A stretch of DNA of 64,000 nt from Ligustrum vulgare. Taxonomy: Eukaryota; Streptophyta; Magnoliopsida; Lamiales; Oleaceae. Position 1 is the stretch's first letter; each line of letters starts with the position of its first letter. Both the position numbers and the translations under genes were made by a program. The DNA is taken from NCBI GenBank assembly GCA_963555705.1, contig OY743173.1, positions 2,769,501 to 2,833,500 on the forward strand. The letters are read 5' to 3'. Below, piece by piece: positions 53,101 to 59,335 of the stretch. The notes beneath the pieces are model-generated. The model was not told the DNA's origin and did not search any database. It saw nothing but the letters and a program-made list of their open reading frames with translations.

Positions 53101-56100
53101 TTGTGCTTGTAAAATGCATGTTGTAGTAGTGTATATGTATTCATTAGCTATCACTATTCTCCTGCAGACTGGAAGTTGCATTGCTTCTTATCGTTTACAT
53201 TGCATATGGGTACACAAGAGGAGGTGCTGTCTCCTTTGTTCTACTAACTCTGAGCAGTTGGTTTATGGTCATCTCTTGGCTCTTTGCACCTTATATCTTC
53301 AACCCCTCTGGATTTGAATGGCAAAAGTAAGTTGAAGCTTTACCAGAAATTTTGTTCGATTGAGTTTGTCCCTTTGTTTACTAGTTCTCTGCATAGTTTG
53401 TGAATTTTCTCATTCTTAGTGCAAGCAGTCCTGCTATGTTGTTATCTATTCATGCTGTTGTTACAACTTTAGCTTGCAATGTGCAGGACGGTGGAGGATT
53501 TTGATGATTGGACCAATTGGCTAATGTACAAAGGTGGAGTTGGTATTAAAGGGGAGCACAGTTGGGAGTCTTGGTGGGATGAAGAACAGGTTTGTTTCTA
53601 GTGGAAGTAATATCATTAGTAATAAATATGTATCGTCTAATTTACATATTAGTGCAACACTTCTCACCTTTCCTCTAAAGAGCAACAAGCTTTGGAATGA
53701 CATGGAAGCCAATAAGGTGTATGATGAATAGACTTGAATTACCATCTTAGCATTTTAATAGGTCCTTATTTCTTTTGACAAGCTATGGATCTAACACATG
53801 CAATGGACCTACGATGATTGGTTTTCTTTTTTCCTATATTGATTGCTTTCCAATTTAGAACCGATTTGTTTAGTTTCTTAGCAGCCTCTCTTCTCTCATT
53901 ATTGTTTCTCCCTCTTCTTCAGATGCATATTCAAACGTTGAGAGGGCGGATACTTGAAACAATTTTGAGCTTGAGATTTTTGATATTTCAGTATGGCATT
54001 GTATACAAACTCCATCTTACTGGGAATAACACATCAATTGCGGTATACTATCTATTTTCCTGTTTTTATGGCTGAATGTTCTTTTTCTCATTCTTCATTT
54101 TAATTAATTGTCTCATTTATTTTGTTACTGGATCTTGATGATATGAATACAACAAATGTTTCTAAATTTTGTTGACAGTTGATGCTGCAGGTCCAGCCTG
54201 TCCAGTTGTATATATCAGGCACCGGTGTTAAATTTTACTTAAAAGAAATGTTTTTTTCCTTTATGCCCCACACATCTCTGTGGAGATGATAATAATGAAC
54301 TTGTCTATATTTAAATAAAATTGTCATTGCGTAAGTGCTATTTCAATGTGATATTTGAGGGGCTGAAAATCTTTAGGCTCCATCAGTTTCACAGGGAAAT
54401 GAGGGAAAATAAAATTTAGGAACAGAATTTTTGAGTTGTTCCTTTGCATTCTGGATAAGTATGATACAAGAACAAATATCAAGATTCTTTTGTGATTTTG
54501 AAAAATATATTTGTTTTCCCTTTTCTTGAATGATTTTCGTCCATTATAATCAGAAGAAATGGAGATGAATGTTTTCACATGATCTTTTATTGCCAGCCCA
54601 ATCATCCAAGGTTTTTAATTTTGAATATTCTCTGTTGTGATACAGAGTACTATTTAATGCCATCTTGTAATGCCATTTTGCAAGATTCATGATCCCATTA
54701 CAATTTCAAAAGGTAGTGATCATTGATCACTACCTTTTGAAATTGTAATGGGAATACTGCTCTACGTGCAAAAGTTGGTGCTGTTATTTGTTCCAAGTGT
54801 TTAATGAGAATCAGTCTGATGATACATATGTATGAATTAAAATTATGAGGGTCTGGTTAAATTATTTATTTTGATCGCGTAAAATTTCCTTGCATTCTAT
54901 ACTATTTGTTTTCTTGATGCTGTTATTTGTTCCAAGTGTTTAATGAGAATCAGTCTGATGATACATATGTATGAAATAAAATTATGAGTCTGGTTAAATT
55001 ATTTATTTTGATCGCGTAAAATTTCCTTGCGTTCTATACTATTTGTTTTCAGTTAGTCCCCAATCTCTTCCATTTCTCCCAAAACCATTTTCCTGTTATT
55101 TCTAATTGTGCCAGTACTGAGTATTTGTTGGAATGAACTATACAAGCGAATCTTTTGATATGAGGTTGGTATATATTTTCTGGATTCAAATCATGTGCGC
55201 TTCTAATTGTTTCTGTTTTTTGCTAGATCTATGGCTTTTCTTGGGTTGTACTGGTGGGAATAGTCATGATCTTTAAGGTTTGTATCTTCTCTTTGTTCTA
55301 TAGTTTAGCTAAACTCATAACTCATCGTTTTCTCTATAATTAAATAGTTTTAATTTTTTATTTCCAGATCTTTACCTTTAGCCCCAAGAAGTCTACTAAT
55401 TTCCAGTTGATGCTCCGGTTTATGCAAGGAGTTACTGGCTTGGGGCTTATTGTAGCTGTTTGTCTTGTCGTCGTATTCACTGACCTATCTGTTGCGGACT
55501 TGTTTGCTAGCATTCTTGCGTTTATTCCCACTGGATGGTGCATTATCTGTGTAAGTTATTATCCTTGAAGTGTTCCATCTTTTGGCCGGTTGGCCCTTCT
55601 TAAGGAATTGAGAGCATGCTTTGCAAAGCTTATATTAGATTATAAGCTGTGGTTCCTAATTCTCTGGAAAAATCCCCCCTTTGGTAAACTTGTGTATAAA
55701 CATGTTTATAAAAAACATTTTCCCAAAATCAATTTTCAACCACATATTTTACTTTGAAAACATCACATTCCTTGTTTATTAACAAAAACTTTCACCAGAG
55801 GTTAAGTGGGTAAAAGTAGGTAAATGTGTGGGTCTTACGAAATGTGCACAGATAAAAAATGAGATTGACCCACTAATAAGCAGCTTTATATATGGTTGGG
55901 TAAAAGTAGGTAAATGTTGTGGGTCCTACGAAATGTGCCCGGATAAAAAAATGAGTTTGACTAGCTAATAAGCAGCTTTGCCAAACATGCACAAAACAAT
56001 GTGAACAACATTTTCTTCCTTCTGATTGTTTTTGTTTCCTGGTAATCCTAACTTTGCCCATGACTTTCACAGTTGGCCATCACGTGGAAGAGGATAGTGA

Positions 56101-56318
56101 GGAGCTTAGGGCTTTGGGATTCCGTAAAGGAGTTTGCTCGAATGTATGATGCTGGAATGGGTATAATTATATTTTCCCCTGTAGCCATATTGTCTTGGTT
56201 TCCATTCGTCTCCACCTTTCAATCGCGCCTACTCTTTAATCAAGCATTCAGCCGTGGTTTGGAGATTTCTCTTATCCTTGCTGGTAACAAAGCTAACGTT
56301 CAGGCTTCCTCGTTTTAG
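11155..56318 (+). CDS. CALS10: Callose synthase, GSL8/CALS10 type (51 exons, 1906 aa)
   Basis: The product is a UDP-glucose-dependent 1,3-beta-glucan synthase of the plasma membrane. The GSL8 branch deposits callose at cell plates and plasmodesmata and is needed for cytokinesis and symplastic control (known from Arabidopsis). Joining 51 homology-guided exons gives 5721 nt with no frame break, against about 1904 residues remembered for Arabidopsis GSL8. Order: N-terminal Vta1-like region (~40-180), FKS1 domain 1 (~310-430, with FCIWGEAANVRF), N-terminal membrane cluster (~475-750), large cytoplasmic catalytic loop (~755-1430, with GQTLARTVRGMMYYRRAL and KLPGDPKLGEGKPENQNHA), and C-terminal membrane cluster (~1440-1890). 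The glucan synthase domain spans roughly 1040-1800. The N-terminus MARMDRVNNWERLVRATLRQ and the WRESGTFSASIGE segment favour GSL8 over GSL10. Exon coordinates are in the six block entries. No inactivating lesion is seen. Confidence 0.96.
11878..12186. repeat. Tandem duplication (167-bp period) in intron 1
   Basis: AATTGCCACTTGTACAAA at 11881 recurs as AATTGTCACTTGTACAAA at 12048. Both copies continue through TAGTGATRTGG, a TATTTCATAGTTGTT segment and CACCAGATTATTGTCACA, and end TTTGTACATGTAGCAAA. Each copy also has inverted TTGTACA/TGTACAA words at its ends, so the unit may be a small MITE duplicated in tandem. Confidence 0.75.
12219..12391. mobile_element. MITE, family A
   Basis: Runs from CCGTTTGGTATATGAAATA to TTATCAAACAAA with inverted GTTTGGTA/TATCAAAC-like ends. 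It contains TTTATAAACGAGTTTATAAA and a CTTTTTAACCCCACATATTTT word, the reverse orientation of the GTGTGGTTAAAAA signature of family A. Located in intron 1. Confidence 0.6.
12512..12779. mobile_element. Stowaway-type MITE in intron 1
   Basis: Begins CTCCCTCCGATAAG and ends CACGAAACGGATGGAGAG, with TA at 12510-12511 and again at 12780-12781. CTCCCTCCG ends plus a TA duplication are the Tc1/mariner-derived Stowaway signature. Related copies lie at 41004-41279 and 57186-57459. Confidence 0.85.
12782..14100. other. Intron 1 sequence, nothing recognised
   Basis: AT-rich intronic DNA with several T or A homopolymers (for example about 14047-14062). The short open frames have no domain and differ in base composition from the exons of this gene. 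I find no RNA gene or mobile element that I can support here. Confidence 0.4.
14125..15090 (+). mobile_element. 5'-truncated LINE 3' end (sense strand) with nested MITE
   Basis: The + strand encodes the C-terminal reverse-transcriptase-associated zinc-binding (zf-RVT) region of a plant L1-type LINE: a NAHPSGHFSCKSF segment, then LGKVNTCDLLQLKRP, CIMCKKAEENIDHVVLHCEI and, after a stop near 14500, WTLWTERNWRIFDN and a LWARAVGIFSELENFLFRLD tail. It ends in a poly-A run (about 15076-15089). A family-B MITE (14871-15038) sits in its 3' untranslated part. The closest relative in the window is the antisense LINE at 15633-19838, which has the same segments. Confidence 0.85.
14871..15038. mobile_element. 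MITE, family B, nested in a LINE tail
   Basis: Runs from GCCCTTGTTTGGTATTC to AATAATACCAAACACAC, giving clear inverted GTTTGGTATT/AATACCAAAC ends. The interior has CTCAATCTCAACCATTCATT and TTTGACTTTTCAACC, matching the copies at 4198-4750 and 21276-21436. It inserted after the LINE fragment did. Confidence 0.7.
15606..15632. repeat. Left target-site duplication of the antisense LINE
   Basis: The 27 bp starting AATTTTGACTTGCCATTTG and ending GAAATCAAT match 19839-19865 with two mismatches. The LINE poly-T (its poly-A tail on the minus strand) follows directly. The two differences give a rough sense of age. Confidence 0.8.
15852..19434 (-). pseudogene. LINE ORF2 (endonuclease-reverse transcriptase), frameshifted
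   Basis: Starts MKIISCNVRGLGG (19434). The endonuclease shows NVRGLG, a VVTLQETQ segment, VGGDFNVVR and TSDHCPITID. The reverse transcriptase (18425-17011) shows DKAPGPDGFS, KDFRPISLV, the catalytic KIDFEKAYD and LRQGDPLSPFLF. At the second catalytic box (about 17367-17377) the reading frame shifts exactly where FADD is expected: one frame reads QFAD and then diverges, the other resumes at SIFFLENKD. The zf-RVT part (16502-15852) has GHPSGSFSCKSLF and CIMCKKVNETIDHLLTHCEI. There are about six frame breaks (near 19150, 18900, 18440, 17400, 17000 and 16245). Confidence 0.9.
19431..19838 (-). pseudogene. LINE ORF1, C-terminal remnant
   Basis: An open minus-strand frame from the 5' truncation point to a TGA at 19433-19431. 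It is polar, rich in Lys/Asn/Glu, with an LVPLENQNKTNLCYKG segment. The frame stays open into the flanking target duplication upstream, so any start there is host DNA and not the real ORF1 start. The stop overlaps the ORF2 start codon as ATGA, the usual compact LINE arrangement. No nucleic-acid-binding knuckle is visible in the part that remains. Confidence 0.6.
19798..19907. repeat. Short direct duplication at the LINE 5' junction
   Basis: TGTTGTTGAAACAATAAAAT occurs at 19804-19823 and again at about 19877-19896, followed both times by ATATATA and AAATTGA. The first copy lies just inside the 5' LINE boundary I infer from the target duplication, the second just outside it. Either a local duplication accompanied insertion, or the 5' junction involved template switching. 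Confidence 0.6.
20047..20213. mobile_element. MITE, family A
   Basis: From TATTTGATAACACTGTAGTA to AATTGCACTAAAGAACA. It carries AAATGTATGGTTAAAAAGT and GAGAGAGAAAATGTGCGTG, the family-A core, and is close to the copy at 49517-49681 (both contain AATTATAAATTG and a GCRCTAAAGAA end). Intron 1. Confidence 0.6.
20722..20895. mobile_element. MITE, family A (reverse orientation)
   Basis: Begins AAGGGTCCGTTTGGTAACAA and ends GTCGCAAACGACCCT, so the termini are inverted GGGTCCGTTTGG/CAAACGACCC. The interior contains CTTTTTAACGACACACATTT and TTTTTAACCGCACATTTTAC, the reverse of the family-A core. Best-preserved termini of this family in the window. Confidence 0.65.
21276..21436. mobile_element. MITE, family B
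   Basis: From CGCCCTTGTTTGGCCCC to GTTTTTGGCCAAACACAC, with inverted TTTGGCC/GGCCAAAC ends. Interior CACTCAATCTCAACCATCCA, a CTTTTTGACTTTTTAAAC segment and AACCACACATTTTCCC match family B. Intron 1. Confidence 0.7.
21885..21990 (+). mobile_element. LINE 3' tail remnant
   Basis: About 100 bp ending in TTAATAAAATATCAGTTTCTTGTTAAAAG and an A-rich run (quoted in outline; key word ATAAAATATCAGTTTCTTG). This AATAAAAT...TTTCTTxTxAAAA ending is shared with the LINE tails at 23630-23720 and 30060-30105. No coding part remains. Confidence 0.5.
22922..23295 (-). mobile_element. LINE 3' end remnant, antisense
   Basis: On the minus strand this ends at TTTTTTTTTGATAAGAAACT (22922-22945 on the + strand), the same tail seen in the antisense LINE. 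Upstream it contains sequence corresponding to the last coding region, where the plus strand reads TCTCGAAAATCCTACAATTC and CAAATCACCCAAGCCGCTG, homologous to 15890-15980. Only about 370 bp survive. Confidence 0.7.
23625..23720 (+). mobile_element. LINE 3' tail remnant
   Basis: GTGGATGACTTATCCACTTT leads to AAATAAAATTCTCAGTTTC, a TTATC word and poly-A at 23710-23719. It matches the ends of the other LINE fragments (GACGAGTCATCC and AATAAAATTTTGTTTCCTATC at 30036-30100). It lies only about 110 bp before exon 2 without affecting the acceptor. Confidence 0.55.
24268..24435. mobile_element. MITE, family C
   Basis: Starts GTTTGTTTGGCATAGC in intron 2. The interior has CAATAAAACAATTTTGCACG and ACCCAAAAATTTTCCCATC, which are the reverse complement of segments in 45664-45858, defining a third small family. 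Ends near CTCCCAAAAAACAC. Confidence 0.5.
25940..27440 (-). mobile_element. Deleted Ty1/copia retrotransposon in intron 6
   Basis: The minus strand encodes a decayed copia Pol tail: an ILVVYVDDIT reverse transcriptase box (about 26645-26675), then segments resembling the family's SMISQFMHSPKPQH and RILRYLKGSP, and an RNase H part with EAYAHVNWDGS and RRSTSGYCT (about 26150-26230). A primer-binding site complementary to initiator Met-tRNA (TGGTATCAGAGC on the minus strand) lies at 26914-26903. LTR-like sequence flanks it: 25948-26045 and, split by SINE-like DNA, 26928-26965 plus 27356-27425 share ATTGAACATCAAATA and TAACTTTCCTAATTT-type words. Most of gag, protease and integrase are deleted. 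Confidence 0.8.
26985..27330. mobile_element. Two SINE-like repeats inserted in the copia LTR
   Basis: Two related segments, about 26998-27105 and 27205-27320, share AAGGGAGAGA, a TTGAATTGCT/TCGAATTGCT box, GAAATYCC, CTAGGGCCTAA and TAAGYTRAT words. The GAGTTTGAATTGCT stretch resembles a degenerate RNA polymerase III B box. They interrupt the right-hand copia LTR copy after TTATAG, which recurs at the resumption point (about 27358). A poly-C run of 14-16 bases separates the copies. Confidence 0.45.
27645..27825. mobile_element. Possible MITE in intron 6
   Basis: From TAAGTCCCAGCTTGATATCC to AGGTCTCAAATAGGGACTAAA, with an inverted AGTCCC/GGGACT pair near the ends. The interior has CAACTATACATTCTACCAA and AATACATTCTCCAAAAATTC. 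It resembles the other small intronic elements but shows no exact target duplication. Confidence 0.4.
28022..28042. repeat. (TC)n microsatellite
   Basis: About ten TC units in intron 6, starting ATCTCTCTCTCTC, with a second short CTCTCT run slightly downstream. Confidence 0.9.
28768..29258. mobile_element. TIR-bounded non-autonomous element (~490 bp) in intron 6
   Basis: Begins TTAGGTTATGTTTGATTGCC and ends CAATCAAACATAGC, so ATGTTTGATTG and CAATCAAACAT are exact inverted ends. Inside, GAAAATATTTTC words recur in both orientations (for example TTGGAAAATATTTTC near 28872 and TGGAAAATATTTTCTTACC near 29203), so the whole element can fold into a long imperfect hairpin. Confidence 0.65.
29700..30105 (+). 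mobile_element. LINE 3' end remnant in intron 6
   Basis: The + strand carries the LINE C-terminus, with KIWKLFVMPTTWTIWTERNK-like coding (about 29755-29815), FNNVERTIEDIWDSIIFF, and then a LWARAAGLFSSLDNIIFRLD tail after a TGA at 29880. It continues through GACGAGTCATCC to AATAAAATTTTGTTTCC, a TATC word and poly-A at about 30102. It is close to the last 400 bp of the antisense LINE in intron 1. Confidence 0.85.
30106..32210. other. Rest of intron 6, nothing firmly recognised
   Basis: Between the LINE tail and exon 7 the sequence is less AT-rich up to about 31220, possibly an old retroelement. It includes AACGAGCCTTCGGCTAGTG, partly shared with CCCTCGGCTAGTGTTTT at about 671-690. No domain is recognisable in any frame. 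From 31300 to exon 7 it is ordinary AT-rich intron. Confidence 0.4.
32211..34454 (+). other. CALS10: Callose synthase exons 7-12 (residues 275-471)
   Basis: Exons: 32211-32300, 32393-32490, 32601-32718, 33738-33866, 34220-34296, 34376-34454. These carry FKS1 domain 1: KDNIRNQRENVVLMLANAQS, then NREERLFLIS-like sequence and FCIWGEAANVRFVPECLCYI, followed by AAHSEWRNYDDFNEYFW. All junctions are GT-AG and keep frame. Intron 6 before this block is 6454 bp long and full of repeats. Confidence 0.93.
33296..33518. mobile_element. MITE in intron 9
   Basis: From GCCTATGTTTGGAAATCC to GGTTGTCAAACACATTC with GTTTGG/CAAAC inverted ends. Near the left end TTTATAAATGG and TTTATAAATATTG repeat, and TCTATAAATAATAGG lies near the right end. 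It is distinct from families A-C in its interior. Confidence 0.45.
36275..36595 (-). mobile_element. tRNA-derived SINE, partly duplicated, in intron 17
   Basis: On the minus strand GGTTCGATTCC (36466-36456) is a perfect RNA polymerase III B box. About 50 nt upstream, TAAAGTGGTTGAGTACTCA resembles an A-box region. The sequence from the A-box side recurs at the other end (TAAAGTGGTTGGGTACTCAT near 36278-36300), followed both times by a CCAACTATTARATCYTWACAAT word on the plus strand, so a head duplication or dimer is likely. The body is clearly more GC-rich than the surrounding intron. Confidence 0.55.
36859..36970 (+). other. GC-AG intron (intron 18)
   Basis: Exon 18 ends CTTCAG followed by GCAAGTCTCG, and exon 19 begins after AATGCAG. 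Frame and homology (YFLQ|IKPLVEP) fix both ends. There is no alternative GT donor in frame nearby. Apart from GC the donor is consensus (AG|GCAAGT), as is usual for this minor class. Confidence 0.9.
40112..40283. mobile_element. MITE, family A
   Basis: Starts GTCCGTTTGGTAACAC and ends TTTACCAAACAGATGC, with inverted CGTTTGGTA/TACCAAAC ends. It has TTGAGGTAAAAAGTAGTGG, GGAGAGATAAAATATGTGG and TTAAAAAGTTG, the family-A core. Intron 27. Confidence 0.7.
40855..41430. mobile_element. G/C-homopolymer-bounded repeat containing a Stowaway insertion
   Basis: The segment begins near TCCGGACGGAGCCAGAC, followed by a run of more than 20 G (about 40883-40907) and TCC. It ends with a second run of about 20 G (41382-41401), then TCCACCAGGACCCCCC and CTCTGTCCATCC. 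GGAGCCAGA/CTCTGTCC-like ends with a G-run just inside are seen in other plant repeats I recall, but I cannot assign the class. A Stowaway MITE (41004-41279) sits in the middle. Confidence 0.45.
41004..41279. mobile_element. Stowaway-type MITE in intron 27
   Basis: Begins CTCCCTCAGTCCTACAAAG and ends TTTGTGGGACGGATGGAG, flanked by TA at 41002-41003 and 41280-41281. The interior (TTAATATGCATTTTTATC, GTATATTAGGTAGAATGTAG) closely matches the copy at 57186-57459. Confidence 0.88.
43080..44000. other. Unassigned retroelement-like segment in intron 31
   Basis: This part of the intron has higher GC content and longer open frames on the minus strand (for example 43608-43354) than ordinary intron here. 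A minus-strand AEYV-like stretch (about 43625-43645) hints at a Ty1/copia RNase H remnant, but no second motif supports it. I therefore leave it unassigned. Confidence 0.3.
45664..45858. mobile_element. MITE, family C (reverse orientation)
   Basis: Begins TGGCCCCTGTTTGAGCCCC and ends GGGGCTTAAACAGGGGCAT, with long inverted GCCCCTGTTT/AAACAGGGGC ends. The interior has GTGGTTAAAAAGTAAGGAAA, then AAATTTTGGGTTTATGTGC and AAAATTGTTTTATT, matching 24268-24435 in reverse. Intron 34. Confidence 0.7.
46588..46614. repeat. (AC)n microsatellite
   Basis: ACGCACGCGCACACACACAC continues as CA units in intron 35. Confidence 0.85.
47786..47815. repeat. (GAT)n microsatellite
   Basis: An imperfect GATGATGATGTTGATGATG run in intron 36, about ten units. 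Confidence 0.85.
49517..49681. mobile_element. MITE, family A
   Basis: From GTTCTAACACTGTTGCAATT to GATTGCGCTAAAGAATAG. It contains TTTGAGGTAAAATTTGTGG, GGAGAGGGAAAATGTATGTG and GGTTAAAAAGTG. It is the nearest relative of 20047-20213. Intron 39. Confidence 0.65.
49770..49790. repeat. Poly-C run of about 20 bases
   Basis: A C homopolymer between GATTCC and AAACGTG in intron 39. Similar G or C runs occur at about 27112, 40883, 41382 and 51817 in the same gene. Confidence 0.85.
54694..54752. repeat. 59-bp inverted repeat with a one-base centre, intron 48
   Basis: The arm 54694-54722 (29 bp, starting CCCATTACAATTTC) is followed by a single T and then its exact complement at 54724-54752, ending GAAATTGTAATGGG. 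No mismatch is visible in the arms. It would form a tight hairpin in the pre-mRNA. Confidence 0.95.
54778..55051. repeat. Tandem duplication (139-bp period), intron 48
   Basis: CTGTTATTTGTTCCAAGTG occurs at 54781 and 54920. Both copies continue through AATCAGTCTGATGATACAT and GATCGCGTAAAATTTCCTTG to CTATACTATTTGTTTTC. Only a few substitutions and a 3-bp indel separate them, so the duplication is recent. It begins about 25 bp after the inverted repeat at 54694-54752. Confidence 0.92.
55678..55795. mobile_element. MITE, family A (truncated, reverse)
   Basis: From CCTTTGGTAAACTTGTG through AAACATGTTTATAAA, TTCAACCACATATTTTAC to AACAAAAACTTTC in intron 50. It has the reverse family-A core but is shorter than the other copies. 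Confidence 0.5.
55807..55984. repeat. Tandem duplication (90-bp period), intron 50
   Basis: TAAAAGTAGGTAAATG occurs at 55811 and 55901, each followed by GGGTCYTACGAAATGTGC, GATAAAAAAATGAG-like sequence and CTAATAAGCAGCTTT. Two copies only. Confidence 0.88.
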
Positions 56319-57185
56319 TTCTAGAGGAGCCTGCTGTCTTTAGTGTTTGTTAAGTTGGGACATGAATACTAAATTTTTGTATCATAGTATTCCTAAATTT
56401 ATGTTCCATATTTTTCCTCCACATCGGTAGGTTGTCGAGGAAAATGTGGCTACTTGATATCAAGTTTTTGAACATTATTGTATATAAACTTACCCGAATA
56501 TGATCTTAATCCTGGAAAACAGAGTGAAGTTGTGTATGGAAGGAGGCATTCTTTGTATTTTATTGTCTGTTGACTAAAATTGGACTTGTTATCTTGTACT
56601 TGATCTGGTCCGAGGTGATCTCTGTGGGCTGTCTTGTAAAATATAACGAAGTTACATGGTAATTAATACATTTATTGACCCAAAAAAAAATAAATGAAAG
56701 CATGATTTGGTATGCTGGAAAGTAGGGTTGACGATACTAATGTATTACCAGGCACATTGATTGTTACAGCATCTATAGAAAGTTATTTGGCATTTTAATG
56801 GGATATTTGCGATTTCTCTGATTATGTAGACTTATCAAATTGATGATATAATCCATGGATGTTTTAGTGGACATTATGTGCTTGTTATAACCCCAGACCT
56901 CCATTTTTCTTACTCGTTGCCCTTGTTTTGCCCTCTCTCTAAGAATAGTGACTTTAGTTTCTCGACCAACTTAGGATTAGTTACTAATTCTGGACGGGTT
57001 GGAATCATCTTCTTTAAGAAGGATCATCTTGAAAGTGATTCATTTTGTTTGTATTTAGACAAAAAATAAATAAATAATGAAATTAAATCAGTTCCTAAAT
57101 GATAAGTGCATTCTGTGTTTATAAGCTACTGATTTGTTGTGTTGAAGTTTTTTCACTTAATTTGTTGTATATTGTGTTTATTTTA
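56319..57185 (+). other. 3' flank of the callose synthase gene
   Basis: The first few hundred bases after the stop would contain the 3' UTR. There is no unambiguous AATAAA signal; U-rich and AT-rich variants near 56640-56700 could serve. A short Ser/Phe-rich frame near 56878 shows no domain. No further gene is supported here. Confidence 0.4.
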
Positions 57186-57459
57186 CTCCTTCCGTCCTAT
57201 AAAGAAAGGTTTATTTTCCTTTTTTATTTGTCTCACAAAGAAAGACAACTTTCTTTTTTGATAGTATATTAATGTCTTCATTTTCTAATATACCCTTATT
57301 TAATATGTATTGTTATCAACAAATATGAAAAACTCATTATTTAGTGTAGGGATATAGCAAGTAGAATGTAGGTAATTTCATAGTTCAATTATATATTAAT
57401 TATGTTTTCTTAATCTGTGTAAAAATAGAAGTAAGTCTATTTCTATGGGATGGAGGGAG
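57186..57459. mobile_element. Stowaway-type MITE downstream of the gene
   Basis: Begins CTCCTTCCGTCCTATAAAG and ends TCTATGGGATGGAGGGAG, flanked by TA at 57184-57185 and 57460-57461. The interior matches the copy at 41004-41279 closely (TTAATATGTATTGTTATC, AACTCATTATTTAGTGTAG). Confidence 0.88.
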
Positions 57460-59335
57460 TAGTTATTAATCTAAAGTTGACACATTTGATTGAATTGGAC
57501 TAAATCAAGATCAAGTTGCTATATTGTAGTCTCAACTACATGCTATGAAAGTGGAAGACCCAAAATGAGAAGAAACCAAGAGATAGATTGAGGTTAATAA
57601 GTTTAAGGGACTAAAATGAATCAATCAAAAGATAAAGGACCTGACTTGTAATATAATTTGAGGACCGGAAAGGCGGTGAATCAAGTAACCCCAAGTTGTC
57701 GCCTACATAGAACCAAGCGATTGCCCAAAGTTATTTTTCAAAGCAGAATCGATTTGATGAAAGCCAAGCGATTGTTTGACTCTTGTCTAAGCGATCGCTT
57801 GGACATAGAGAGCCCAAATCCTGTTCCTTTTGTAACATGAACTCTACTAGGTTTTGTTGGGTTTAGACTTTATTGTTTTAAGAAGATAAATACTAGAAGG
57901 CACGAAATTTAGAGGGAGAATATCAATGAGCCTACTTTAGGATTAAAGAACAAGGAACTTATGACAAATAGACTTTTTTCTTCATATACCTTACCTAGAT
58001 CTATTGAAGCACAAAGGGGATGGTCTTCTTTTTCTGTATTCAATCAAGAGAAACCCCTCTAATAAAATAAAAGGAATATCCCAATGAGCAGGAAATGTCA
58101 TTCTAACTTTTCTCGAGAGAAGAAGAGGCAAAAATTGGAACAGAAATATCATTTGATAGATTTGGATCAAAATTTCATCGAGCGAATAATCAAAGTCTTA
58201 TTTTAGAGTGATGAATGATGAAATTAAATAATTGTTGTTATTTTAATCTAATAGTGATGTTAGACTAAGTTATCAATTGTATTAAGATCATGATGAAGCT
58301 TTTATTTTAAACTATTAATTTATGGTTTTTGTTTGACAAAAAGACATTGTTGATTTTGAGCAATTAATATTATTATTTCTTGCATCTAAAATTATGCGTG
58401 TAGTAATTGTACGATATATTGCGGCTTGTTTCTAGATTTGAAAGATCGAAAACTAGTTAGGCATATATTAATCGACATAAAGTCCGATGAAAGATAGAAA
58501 TATATTACTATAATTTATGTGATCTCCAAGTTTTCATGGATCCATTGATGATTTCTTATATGTTCATATTTGTCATAGAAATATAGACTAATCACATATA
58601 TGAATAGATTTAATTCTACTCGAAAAAGAGTATTAAATAAATTAGGAACATTAGTCTTCATTCTAGAGAAATTATTATCGGTCATATAATTCGAGATTAC
58701 TAAAAAAGAAGTGGATTCTAGATCTTAGCACTACATTCACGAATATAGCAAAACATTCATTCATCACGATTTGCAATTATTCATAACAATTTTAATTAGA
58801 TAGTTTAATTTTATTTCACAAAAATCACTCTTAAAATTACGTGTTTCGATTAAGACTAGACACGTATACAATAATTTATCATAATTCATGTGGGAATGAT
58901 ACACATATTCACAATTCACCTTATTACTTGCTCGATTCATACACTTGTGATACGATAAAATCAAGCAAACTATATAAAAAAATATATATTCTATTTGAAT
59001 GAAGGTACTCGTGCTCGGATGGCGGCTCAAGATCAACCCCATAAAAACCTTTTTATTTGCTTATTTATTTTTCTTTAAGGTGAGGAATTGGAGGAAATAC
59101 ATGAAAATACCCTTAAAAACATACCAATTTTTGAAAATACCCAACCAATTTTATATCTTTTAAAATAGCCTTAAACACTATAAACTACCACAAATACTCT
59201 TATATATCATATTTCAACTAAAACCCATTAGGATTTAGAAAAGTTACAACCTAGTCCTTAAAATTTTATATACTTTTATTAATTTTGTTTATGATTTTAT
59301 TTGATTTTTGTTCGCTTATAGTAACACCCCTCAAT
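57460..59335. other. Intergenic, unrecognised; possible LTR-like fragment
   Basis: At 57655-57840 a GC-richer stretch repeats an AAGCGATYG word three times (CCAAGCGATTG twice, then AAGCGATCGCTT, a palindrome). It resembles part of a retroelement but has no coding domain. From 57900 to 59040 nothing is recognised. From 59080 to 59335 AAAATACCC-type words recur, and the stretch just before the viral primer-binding site could be viral non-coding DNA or host; I cannot place the junction. Confidence 0.35.

Larger units (their letters stand above)
51349..56318 (+). other. CALS10: Callose synthase exons 41-51 (residues 1425-1906), second membrane cluster
   Basis: Exons: 51349-51525, 51627-51674, 52394-52552, 52777-52890, 52981-53069, 53168-53326, 53487-53589, 53923-54042, 55227-55277, 55368-55550, 56073-56318. 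The block begins VGKGRDVGLNQIALFEGKVA and encodes the C-terminal membrane cluster, including AQFLVQIGIFTAVPMVMGFI and FGRTILHGGAKYRATGRGFV. It ends FNQAFSRGLEISLILAGNKA and a short tail before TAG at 56316-56318. Exon 48 starts MHIQTLRGR where remembered homologues have AHIQTLRGR. Confidence 0.93.

Noticed and set aside
11155..56318. Assignment to GSL10/CALS9 instead of GSL8/CALS10
   Set aside because: The N-terminal region (NWERLVRATLRQEQLR, GHERTPSG, WRESGTFSA) and the 1906-residue length fit GSL8 better than remembered GSL10 sequences; a tree would settle it.
58764..59042. Minus-strand open frame of 92 codons before the viral copy
   Set aside because: The product is an AT-driven Ile/Tyr/Asn/Cys-rich peptide without any domain, and no homologous exon structure is seen.
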